Assembly: GCF_030936135.1 (NCBI RefSeq)
Contig: NC_082610.1
Coordinates: 20,842,428-20,906,427, forward strand
Direction of reading: 5' to 3'
Length of the DNA: 64,000 bases
From: Gavia stellata
Lineage: Eukaryota; Chordata; Aves; Gaviiformes; Gaviidae
The notes below the pieces were generated by a model, which was not told the DNA's origin, searched no databases, and saw only the letters and a list, made by a program, of their open reading frames with translations. The position numbers were made by a program, and so were the translations under genes. Position 1 is the stretch's first letter, and the number at the start of each line of letters is the position of its first letter. Shown here in pieces: positions 38,921-49,400 of the stretch.

Positions 38921-39388
38921 CGCTCCGCCCCCCTCGGCTCCGCCCCCCTCGGCTCCGCCCCCCTCGGCTCCGCCCCCTCGGTTCCACCCCCTCGGTTCCA
39001 CCCCCTCGGCTCCGCCCCCCTCGGCTCCGCCCCCTCGGTTCCACCCCCTCGACTCCGCCCCCCTCGGCTCCGCCCCCTCGGTTCCACCCCCTCGACTCCG
39101 ACCCCCTCGGCTCCGCCCCCTCGGCTCCGCCCCCCTCGGCTCCGCCCCCTCGGTTCCACCCCCTCGACTCCGACCCCCTCGGCTCCACCCCCTCGGTTCC
39201 ACCCCCTCGGCTCCACCCCCCTCGGCTCCACCCCCTCGGCTCCACCCTCTCGGCTCCACCCCCCTCGGCTCCACCCCCTCGGCTCCACCCCCTCGGTTCC
39301 ACCCCCTCGGCTCCACCCCCCTCGGCTCCACCCCCTCGGCTCCACCCTCTCGGCTCCGCCCCCTCGGCTCCGCCCCCTCGGCTCCGCG
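38921..39388. repeat. CpG-bearing minisatellite, unit 14-15 bp, about 32 copies
   Basis: The unit is CCCCCTCGGCTCCGC or CCCCTCGGTTCCAC, with GAC, GCC, ACC and CTCT variants. The left half is mainly TCCGCC-type and the right half mainly TCCACC-type. A block of several units around 39195 recurs 100 bases later around 39295, showing block duplication. It ends at the Sp1-type boxes of the RNH1 promoter. Confidence 0.95.
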
Positions 39389-39480
39389 GGGCGGGGCGGG
39401 CGGCGGCGGCTGCGCAGGCGCGGGCAGGCGGAGCGGCGGTAGGAGCGGTGGGGCCCGGGGGCGGGGGGGGGGAACCGGGG
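39380..39480 (+). promoter_or_regulatory. RNH1: Probable RNH1 promoter (CpG island, Sp1 and NRF1-like sites)
   Basis: GGGGCGGGGCGGG at 39388-39400 is a double Sp1-type GC box. TGCGCAGGCGCG at 39411-39422 resembles an NRF1 site. There is no TATA box. It is the nearest CpG-island promoter upstream of the first coding exon, 3.9 kb away, and human RNH1 also uses non-coding 5' exons. The first exon's donor cannot be chosen with confidence (candidates: GTAGGA near 39439 and GTGAGC at 39561). Confidence 0.5.
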
Positions 39481-39874
39481 GGAGTTCAGGCGTTAAGCGT
39501 CAACTGCGGTGCAAGGAACGGGGGGGAGGAGGAGGAGGAGGAGGAGGAGGAAGGAGCCTTGTGAGCGAAGGGGACAGCCGCCCGCAGCGGTGGCGGGGGT
39601 GCCCGCGGGGGTGGGACCGAGGCGGTGCTCGGAGCGGCGGTACCCCGAAGCGGGATGGTCCCGCAGCTTGTAGGGAGGCCCAGAGCCGGGGGTGGGGGGG
39701 GAACCCCCCTTTTTTTGGTCTGAGGGAGGGAAACCGGGGGGAAAATGCAGGGAGCGATCTCGGGGGGGTCCCCGCGGAGCCGCGTAACGGCCTTTGCGCG
39801 GTTCTCGCCGCCGTCCGCGGCTTCGGCTGCGCGCGGGGTTACAGCATCGCGGCGGGCGGGCCCCTTCCCGCGTG

Positions 39875-42115
39875 GGGTCTGGGTGTGACCCCCCCGAGGT
39901 CGTGGCCCATGGGGTCTGGGGTGTGACCCCCCCGAGGTTGTGGCCCGTGGGGTGTGACCCCCCCCCCCCCAGGACGTGGCCCGTGGGGTCTGGGGTGTGA
40001 CCCCCCCCCGAGGTTGTGGCCCGTGGGGTCTGGGGTGTGACCCCCCCGAGGTCGTGGCCTGCGCGGTCTGGGGTGTGACCCCCCCCCCAGGACGTGGCCC
40101 GTGGGGTCTGGGGTGTGACCCCCCCCAGGTCGTGGCCCGTGGGGTCTGGGGTGTGACCCCCCCCCCAAGACGTGTCCCGTGGGGTCTGGGGTGTGACCCC
40201 CCCCCCCCCAGGTCGTGGCCCGTGGGGTCTGGGGTGTGACCCCCCCCCCCCCCCCAGGACGTGGCCCGTGGGGTCTGGGGTGTGACCCCCCCCCGAGGTT
40301 GTGGCCCGTGGGGTCTGGGGTGTGACCCCCCCGAGGTCGTGGCCTGCGCGGTCTGGGGTGTGACCCCCCCCCCGAGGACGTGGCCCGTGGGGTCTGGGGT
40401 GTGACCCCCCCGAGGACGTGGCCTGTGGGGTCTGGGGTGTGACCCCCCCGAGGTCGTGGCCTGCGCAGTCTGGGGTGTGACTCCCCCCCCCCAGGACGTG
40501 GCCTGTGGGGTCTGGGGTGTGACACACCCCCCCCCCCCCCGAGGTTGTGGCCCGTGGGGTCTGGGGTGTGACACCCCCCCCCCCCCCGAGGTTGTGGCCC
40601 GTGGGGTCTGGGGTGTGACCCCCCCCCCCAGGACGTGGCCCGTGGGGTCTGGGGTGTGACCCCCCCCAGGTCGTGGCCCGTGGGGTCTGGGGTGTGACCC
40701 CCCCCCCAAGACGTGTCCCGTGGGGTCTGGGGTGTGACCCCCCCCCCCAGGTCGTGGCCCGTGGGGTCTGGGGTGTGACCCCCCCCCAGGTCGTGGCCCG
40801 TGGGGTCTGGGGTGTGACCCCCCCAGGACGTGGCCCGTGGGGTCTGGGGTGTGACCCCCCCCGAGGACGTGGCCCGTGGGGTCTGGGGTGTGACCCCCCC
40901 CCCTCAGGATGTGGCCCGTGGGGTCTGGGGTGTGACCCCCCCCCCGAGGACATGGCCCGTGGGGTCTGCGGTGTGACCCCCCCCCAGGTCGTGGCCCGTG
41001 GGGTCTGGGGTGTGACCCCCCCCCCCCCCAGGACATGGCCCGTGGGGTCTGGGGTGTGACCCCCCCCCCGAGGACGTGGCCCGTGGGGTCTGGGGTGTGA
41101 CCCCCCCCCAGGTCGTGGCCCGTGGGGTCTGGGGTGTGACCCCCCCAGGACGTGGCCCGTGGGGTCTGGGGTGTGACCCCCCCCGAGGACGTGGCCCGTG
41201 GGGTCTGGGGTGTGACCCCCCCCCCCCCAGGACGTGGCCCGTGGGGTCTGGGGTGTGACCCCCCCCCCGAGGACATGGCCCGTGGGGTCTGCGGTGTGAC
41301 CCCCCCCCAGGTCGTGGCCCGTGGGGTCTGGGGTGTGACCCCCCCCCCCCCCAGGACATGGCCCGTGGGGTCTGGGGTGTGACCCCCCCCCCCGAGGACG
41401 TGGCCCGTGGGGTCTGGGGTGTGACCCCCCCCCAGGTCGTGGCCCGTGGGGTCTGGGGTGTGACCCCCCCAGGACGTGGCCCGTGGGGTCTGGGGTGTGA
41501 CCCCCCCCGAGGACGTGGCCCGTGGGGTCTGGGGTGTGACCCCCCCCCCCCAGGACGTGGCCCGTGGGGTCTGGGGTGTGACCCCCCCCCCGAGGACATG
41601 GCCCGTGGGGTCTGCGGTGTGACCCCCCCCCCCAGGTCGTGGCCCGTGGGGTCTGGGGTGTGACCCCCCCCCCCCAGGACGTGGCCCGTGGGGTCTGGGG
41701 TGTGACCCCCCCCCGAGGTTGTGGCCCGTGGGGTCTGGGGTGTGACCCCCCCCGAGGTTGTGGCCCGTGGGGTCTGGGGTGTGACCCCCCCGAGGTCGTG
41801 GCCTGCGCGGTCTGGGGTGTGACCCCCCCCCCAGGACGTGGCCCGTGGGGTCTGGGGTGTGACCCCCCGCGAGGACGTGGCCCGTGGGGTCTGGGGTGTG
41901 ACCCCCCCGAGGTTGTGGCCCGTGGGGTCTGGGGTGTGACCCCCCCCCCGATGTCGTGGCCCGTGGGGTCTGGGGTGTGACCCCCCCCCCCGATGTCGTG
42001 GCCCGTGGGGTCTGGGGTGTGACCCCCCCCCAGGACATGGCCCGTGGGGTCTGGGGTGTGACCCCCCCGATGTCGTGGCCCATGGGGGTTCGGTGCGAAC
42101 CCCCACCCGAGGACG
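39875..42115. repeat. 2.2-kb minisatellite, unit about 42 bp, about 53 copies, higher-order structure
   Basis: The unit is a C run of 7 to 14, then GAGGTCGTGGCCCGTGGGG, then TCTGGGGTGTGA. Variants include AGGACG, AGGTTG, AGGACATGG, GCGCGGTCTGG and TCTGCGGTG. The TCTGCGGTG variant recurs at exactly 323-base spacing (40961, 41284, 41607), so a block of about eight units was amplified three times. The longest open frames in the window (over 900 codons, minus strand) are products of this repeat. If RNH1 starts near 39.4 kb, it lies in the first intron. Confidence 0.95.
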
Positions 42116-43302
42116 TGGCCCGCGCCCTCCGGCAGCGCTTCCCCTTGGCTTTGGAAGGGGCGAGACCCATCCTGTGCCCCAGCTCTGCTACCGCTGCGCT
42201 CCGTGCCCTGGTTCCCTTCATCCCGGCACTTCCCTCCTCTGGGGCCCATCCTCTCCCCACGCGGACGGGGGATTTGTCCCGGACGGGAGATTTGTCGCGG
42301 AAAGGACCTGATGCGTGCTCTCACACCGAGCTCGCCTCTGTGAAAAGCCTATTTTGGGGTACCCTTGATTTTCTGGAGGTGACCGGGATGGGGGAGGCCA
42401 GCCATGAACTGCTGAGTTTTTTTTTTTTTCCTCTCCGCATTCCAATGTGATAGCTCAGGGGATTATTTTTTTTTTTCTTACAAATACGCTGTAGCCTGAG
42501 TCACCTTAGCAAACCCAAGACACCAAGACTGCGTCTTGTCCCCGGCTGGAGCAGCGCCGTTAATACCGTCCCTTTTAGTCTCAGCCTAGAGCTCCGCTGT
42601 TGGCCTTGGCCTATTTTCGGGCGTGTTCGGGGCTGCTCTGCAAGCTGCCGTGTTTTATGGCCGTGCAAGAAATGCAGTTTGACTGCGGAACAAAAAAAAA
42701 AAATTGCTTACCAGCTCCTCTGTACTTGGATTTGCCCAACCGGGGGGACCTTTCAAAGCTCGGATATCGAATCGTGGAGGAACGCTTCTCCCCTCCGCCT
42801 AGGTTCCACCTCTCGCGTACAGACACGGGGTCAGCAGGATTTTTAACCTAAGCCCGGGTAGTTCTCATGCTTATCTTCCTCGTTCACCCTCATTCTCTCA
42901 AAACCACCCTAATTTTAAGTATAGCTCGAGGTCCCACTGGTAACGCTCGGTAGTGAGGGAGTAGCACCAGTACCTCTAAAAACTCCTTCTGGTTCAGCTC
43001 CGTTGGAGCGGGAAGGGGAACGTCTTACTCTCGCACAAGTTGTTGCCGTATCTCTCCGGGATCCGCGTGCTTTTTGCCTCTCGGAGGAGGGCGTTGCCGA
43101 GTCCCAGGCAAAACCACTCCAACGCTGCTGGTTCGTACTGGTGCTTGCAGCAGGCTGGCGTTGGAAAACCACAACCTGTCCTCTTCGCACGGTGTGGCTC
43201 GTGGCTGAGAGCTGCGGGGGGGGGGGTTGAAGAGGAATGTCGGTTCTCAGTCAATGAAAAAAAAAAAAGTTTGATTTTTTAAAATTTTTTTTTCATTTCC
43301 AG
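42116..43302. other. RNH1 5' region, probable intron 1
   Basis: No coding exon is recognised between the minisatellite and the first coding exon of RNH1. The stretch contains T runs (42.42 and 42.47 kb), a short G run near 43.22 kb and the polypyrimidine tract preceding the 43301-43302 splice acceptor. Confidence 0.5.
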
Positions 43303-43322
43303 ATCTTATCTCAACCATCAAA

Positions 43323-43408
43323 ATGGAGCTCGACATCCAGTGTGAGGAGATGAGCCCGTCTAGATGGGCTGAACTTCTGTCCACAATGAAATCCTGCAAA
43401 ACCATCAG
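43323..43408 (+). CDS. RNH1: RNH1 coding exon 1 (N-terminal cap)
   Basis: The acceptor TTTCATTTCCAG ends at 43302, 20 bases of 5' untranslated sequence follow, and the ATG is at 43323. The exon encodes residues 1-28 plus two bases of Arg29 (cap motif [14 protein letters not shown]) and ends before GTAGTAAC at 43409. It forms the N-terminal cap before the first repeat. Confidence 0.95.
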
Positions 43409-46400
43409 GTAGTAACGAGTTGCGTATCATCTCTTCTGAGTAAGAACCGTTGCGTTTCTCTCCTGTGTTTTTCAGCTGCAGAACCATTGACCTGTGACTT
43501 AGAAATTGCCCGGTAACAGGAATGATTCTACCTATTTTTATCCAAAAAGTTAATTTAAAAGGGGGGAAAAAAACCCCCATTCTCTTGCAAAGTTTTTTCA
43601 ACTACAGATGCTCATCCTTTGGTATGAAATAACGCTGCCCTCGATCTATGGCGTGCCGTAGAACTCAGCTAGGTCATGTGGTTATCTAAACGTTTGACCA
43701 CTGTTTTGGTAATTCTGGCTTTCTTTTTCTCCCTCAAGAGAGGGAAGACGTCTCTCTGGGTTCATTAGGTTGCACGCTGTCTGGGCTGTAGGTCAGATGG
43801 TTGGACTTGATGATCTTACAGGTCTTTTCCAACCTTAATGATTCTCTGAAGTAACCATTACTTAATAGTCACGCACAAGCCACATGCTATCAACTTTTAA
43901 TTCTTCACTTGGCCTTCAAAAGCACCTGCCTTGTGTCTTGAGCACACCAGAGTGAGGGAACCATCTCCTGGAGTGTCGTAAGCTGTAGGACCGGGTTCGG
44001 AAGAGTTGCTGCTGTGCTCTTCCCCCTCTTTGCGTTGGGAATTCACACCCCATGGGCAGGCATCGTCTTGCTTTGGCTGGAGAGGATGAGCCTCATCAAG
44101 CCAGCGATGGCTTGGAGGAGGTCAGGAAGGTTGAAGGTGACTTGCTTTTGTTTTGCAAGGGAGCTTTTTGCCGGCAAGCTTCACGGGCCTGACCTTGACT
44201 TCCCAAGGTCTGCCTTGGGTGGCAGAAGGCAGTGGGGTGGTTGTCTCCTGGGCAGAGGCTGGGCTGCTCAAGACACAGTGGATGAGAGCGGCTGCGGCAG
44301 GGATTGATAAGAGGAGTGAGGGGAGACCTTATCGCTCTCTCCAACTACCTGAAAGGGGGTTGTGGGGAGGTGGGTGTTGGTCTCTTCTCCCAAGGGACAA
44401 GTGATAGGACAAGAGGAAATGGCCTCAAGTTGCGCCAGGGGAGGTTTAGGCTGGATATTAGGGAAAATTTCTTTACGGAGAGAGTGGTGAAGCACTGGAA
44501 GAGGCTGCCCAGGGAGGTGGTGGAGTCACCATCCCTGGAGGTGTTCAAGGAACGTGTGGACGTGGCACTGCGGGACATGGTTGAGTGGGCATGGTGGGGT
44601 TGGGTTGATGGTTGGGCTTGATGATCTTACAGGTCTTTTCCAACCGTTGTGATTCTGTGATAATTGGTGTTGAACACGATCCCATTGGGAGCAAAGTCTC
44701 CTTGCCAGAGGGAGGGAAGGAGAACCCTACTAGAGCCTCGGTTTTCATAGTGTTGTCTAAGGAGAAATGACCAGGCAACTTTTGGCAGTCCTGGCTGCAG
44801 CCGTGCGTGGGGCTGTCTGGTTCTTCATGACGCCTTCCCTTTGCCCCACGTCTTTTCTGTCTCCCTGTACAACCTCCTGCCTGTCCCTCCCGATCCTTTC
44901 CTTTGCTCTCCTTCCAATTCAATTCCCCCCATCAATTTAGCCACAGCTAGAAAAATGCCGATGTCCAGTGGGAGAAGCCACCGCCACACTGCAAACTCGC
45001 CGTTTGTCTACGGAGAGAGACGATGCAGGCCGGCGTGACTCGCCTACACGAGACCAAAGTGCCGATGGGTGTCTCTGGGGCTGGCTGCAGACCCAGCGGG
45101 GCTGGTCTCGGTGCAGAACCAGTCTGACAGCCTGTAAGCCAGCCTCTGGTTAGACGCCGCTTCAGACGCCGGGTAGTTTGTCGCTGTCGATGCTTAAATG
45201 AAGGTGCGTCCTCCGGCTGAAGCCTAGCCAAGAGGCGATGACTTGAGTCGTGCGTCCTCTTCGGCGCGGCACGGAGGAGGTCCGTGGCTTGGGGGACTGA
45301 CGTCCAGCCCCTCCTGGACCACAGCCCTGCAGAGAAAGCACGTCTTGGTTTGGGCCACGCATGGGCCCGCACACGTACTTACGGAGGCGTCCCAGGGACT
45401 GCAGAAGAGTAAACCGCCCACTTTGCTTTCGCGGGGAATGCTCCAGCCAGAGAGGACGGAGCAACCCTGAGGACTAAAGTGCTCCTTCTCTCCTTCTCTT
45501 TCAGGCTGGACGACTGCAATCTCTCCAGCAGTAACTGTGAGGATCTCTCCTCCATCATCAATATGAATCCGTCCCTCACAGAGCTGAAGCTGAACAACAA
45601 CGAACTGGGAGATGCGGGCATCGAGTGCCTGTGTAAAGGGTTGCTGATGCCAAGCTGTAGCCTACAGAAGTTATGGTAAAGCCCCTTTGATTGTGTTGCT
45701 CTCACGTGCTTGCAGTCTGCTGCAGGTGAAGTCAGGAGGCAAACTGGTATCTGACGGTAGTAAGAGCCGTGCCGGTGCATCTCGGCAATTACCTAGGTCA
45801 GATGGCTGGAAAACCCCAGAAGTTTTTATCTAAGTGGTATATTTATTGGAAGACTCCAGATCATCAGTCTGTCTTCCTTTGTCTTCCAGCACCGAGGGAA
45901 GCCCAGGTAGGGTGTTCCCAGCCAAGTGAAGGCTTTCTGGAGACTTTCTTTAGAAGAGGTAGCAGATCTTCCCCCGGCCTAGGCAGCTGGATGATCTCTT
46001 TAGGCCGGTTTAAACAAAAGGATGACCACAGAGGGCCCCACTCTGCCGTTAGCACCGACCTGACATTTTCACAAATGCATTTTTCAGTGGGCTCTTGTGC
46101 CACTTGTGAGCACAGTGTTTAGCATCGGGTCCAGTTTGCTCGCTCCTTTCTCTAGGAGCCGAGCAGAAGGGTGTTCTGATGACCCTTGGCGTTTCAAGAG
46201 CCGTCAGTCTTTCTGCGCTCTACCAGGCTGGCTCTGCCCCAAGCCTTGTCTTCTCAGTTGGGCAGGGCCAGCTTGGTTGAAGACGGCGCGTTTTGCAGAG
46301 GCATCGGCACCACGTCATAGCGTTAGTGGGCTTCCCTCAGCAACCGTGGTGCAGGAGCTTTAGTCAAAGCCAGTGGCTGCTGCCCCCGCTCCTCGGTGAC

Positions 46401-49400
46401 CCTCAAAGAGATGCTACCTTCTCCGTCCAGCATCTCTTCTGCAGGGTACTGGAGCCCTCCAGCTCCTGAGGTGGGTCTAGGATCTTCATGACACCACCTG
46501 GGAAAAATCATTCGCCTTTTAGATCAGATATGCCTGCTTCAATGTCCCTGTGCCCACTGCAATGAGGACTGGCTGACAAATGGGAGGGGAAAGTGCAGCT
46601 AATCAAACTGCAACTCTCTGATGGGCCTTCAAGAAATAACTGTGATACTCTGTACTGGAAGACTAACACAAGTAATTTTTCAAGGAGTTTGTCCTAAGCT
46701 TCAGGTTTCTCCAGATGCTCAAGTAACAGCCTGGATTAGGCTGTTTCAGTTCTGTAGAAATGTAATTGTCCGTTTTTGGGGTTCTGGTAAGGTGCCTTAG
46801 GGAATAAAAGAGCAACCAAACCCAAGTCAAACTTAGTACCACCACGCACAGCACCTCTCCGTTGCCAGAAAGTCTTGTCTGGTAACTCTAAACACCCCAC
46901 AGCAATACCAGCACGGTTCCTATGCTACTTCTCCCAGCCCGAGTGCTGAAGGATCAGCTTCATAGATCCTTCTTGTGATACACCGTCAAACTTGAAAACG
47001 ATATCCAGGGATTTAAGCCACGTTGGATGAGATTTTTACTTTTAGCTACTCTGGATCGCATTTCCCGAGCGGGCAAGAAATCGTAAGATGCCGCTGCTTT
47101 ATCTCTGGGATAAGCCTCATGATGATTAGAATGCTTCTATAAAGCAGTTGCGGTGCTACTTAATGTAGGGTGGATCCTTCTTCTGCTTAGAGGCGCTATA
47201 CGAGCGATTACACTGAAGGAAGCATGGGTCCTGTTGTTCGTGCTACAGGTATAACACTAGCTGATAAAATGCTTTGGCACACCTGTAAAACAGCAGTACT
47301 AACCTGGACATACCGCTTTCTATGGGGTCACGCGCTGTCAGTGCCACGGTGTCCTTTCCAAGCTTCAACCTCAGCAGATGCGCCTCTCTGAGAAGAGCCT
47401 CCCTAATTCTGGGGGTGCATTTCCCTCACCCCCGTTGCCTCTCTCTTTCAGGCTGCAAAACTGCAATCTGACAAGCGCCAGCTGCGAGACTCTCCGCTCC
47501 GTCCTCAGCGCGCAGCCGTCCCTGACAGAGCTGCACGTAGGTGATAACAAACTGGGAACTGCTGGAGTGAAGGTGCTGTGTCAAGGGATGATGAACCCCA
47601 ACTGTAAGCTGCAGAAGCTGCAGTAAGTAGTCACTGGGCTTTTTGGGTCATCAGACAGGTCATGCTTGTCCCTCCCTTCGGACATGCAGGAGTTTTGTTG
47701 CCAGATGTGGATTTCTTCCTGCTTTAGCTGAAATTGTGTTATGCTTATTCATTCTGGTGGGTCTTGTGGTTTTGGAATAGACACCCAGCTCTTACCATAG
47801 GCTTTGTTTAGCCCTCCTAGCAGCGGTAGCTGTTAATGCAGCACCTCTCAGACGCCCAGGGAAAGTCTGATTCTGCTGCATTTGGTCCTTGTTTTATGGC
47901 TGAGCGGGACTTGGGTCTATTCGCAGCCCCCAGCTCCTCCCGGGAAGGCTCGGTGGCGAGGCTGCGGGATGTGTTGCAATGCAAAACTCAGCCGTGTGTT
48001 CCAGGGCAGCCTGTGCGTTGGTTTAACGGAGGACTAGTGTAAAAATGGGGTGCGTAAGTAGTCTCGCTAGGGTCCCCTGGGGTCTAGTTGAAGAATTAAC
48101 GCTTCCTGAAATGAGCAGGGAGATGCTGTTAAGAACTCTTATGGTTACCTCTGTTTTCATGCATTGCCTGGCCTCAACTCGTGCTGGCATGTTTTCTGCC
48201 CTGGCTAACACACGCTTTGCCCAGCTGATGTCTTGCAGGTAGCGGGACGTGGCGAAGACGGTTGTTTTTCCCCTGGACTTCTTTTCTTCTCGCAGGCTGG
48301 AGTATTGCGAACTCACAGCTGATATTGTGGAAGCTCTCAATGCCGCTCTGCAAAACAAGCCCACCCTGAAGGAGCTCAGCCTGAGTAACAACACGCTGGG
48401 AGATACAGCTGTGAAACAGCTGTGCCGGGGACTGGTGGAGGCAAGCTGCAACCTAGAGTTACTACAGTAAGGAAGAGCTGGTCGTCTCTAACTGCAACTA
48501 GTCCTGCTGCTAGTTGTGCCATCTCTAAGATGGTACGATGAAACGCTTGAAACTTAAGCCAAATTTTTCTGCTGGCTCAGATTTTTGTAACTGGAAAGTA
48601 CAAGCAAATGTCTGGGGCTTTCAGTTTTGGGGGTTTTTTTGACTTTTTTTTTTTTAACATGTGATTCTGAGCTCACTCTTACGCCTGTTGGTACAGTGTG
48701 AGGATGTACCCTGGGTTAAACCTGCACTTACAAGGGGTGACTGCTCGCCAGTATCTGAAAGCAGAGGAGCAATCGTCCGCAGCGGCTCCAGTTCTTACCC
48801 CTGACTTACCAGCCAGCTGAGTATATTTATTCAGATCCCCTTTTTTGCTTCAAAACAGAGATGCTGGATTTGGCCTCGTATCTGGGGTAAAGCCCCTGAA
48901 GGGGTTTAGGGGAGAAGCACAATTCATTTTATCTTGCACCGGTGCTTCAGCGGGGGTTGGCTGCCAGGGACTCACTGTGTGATATAGCCAAAAGTTCCTC
49001 TTTAAAAAGGACAGTCTGGCAAAAACGATCCTTGCGTTAATGGATGTGAATGGCTGGGTCAGAGTAAAAGTGCCCTGCAGCCTCGTGGGGTGCAGGAGCC
49101 GCGTGTTACTTCACCCAGAGCCCGTCTAGGATACCCGTATCACCTCTGAGCCTTGCAGGGTCTAGCAATGCCCAGCCGAGCTGCTCTGGTTTGCGGCAAG
49201 GAACCAGCCCATAGCCCCTTCTCGGTCTGAACTGGGGGTGTTGGGGTGCATCTAACACGGCGGGTCTGGAGCAGCAATTCCAACTGTGCTTTTTTCCGCA
49301 GCCTGGAGAACTGCGGCATAACCAGCGATAGCTGTCGGGAGATTAGCGCTGTTCTCAGTAACAAGCCATCACTGATAGACCTCTCCGTGGGGGATAACAA

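Noticed and set aside
37306-39926. Open frames of 483, 436, 408 and 300 codons (Lys/Glu/Gly/Arg-rich or Arg/Gly/Glu/Pro-rich)
   Set aside because: They arise from the polypurine tract and the 14-15 bp minisatellite. Low complexity and opposite-strand overlap rule them out as genes.
39486-42324. Open frames of 924 and 943 codons on the minus strand with GHTPDPTGH-type repeats
   Set aside because: These are the 42-bp minisatellite read in two different frames. Unit length variation in the C runs moves the same repeat peptides between frames, which a real coding array would not tolerate.
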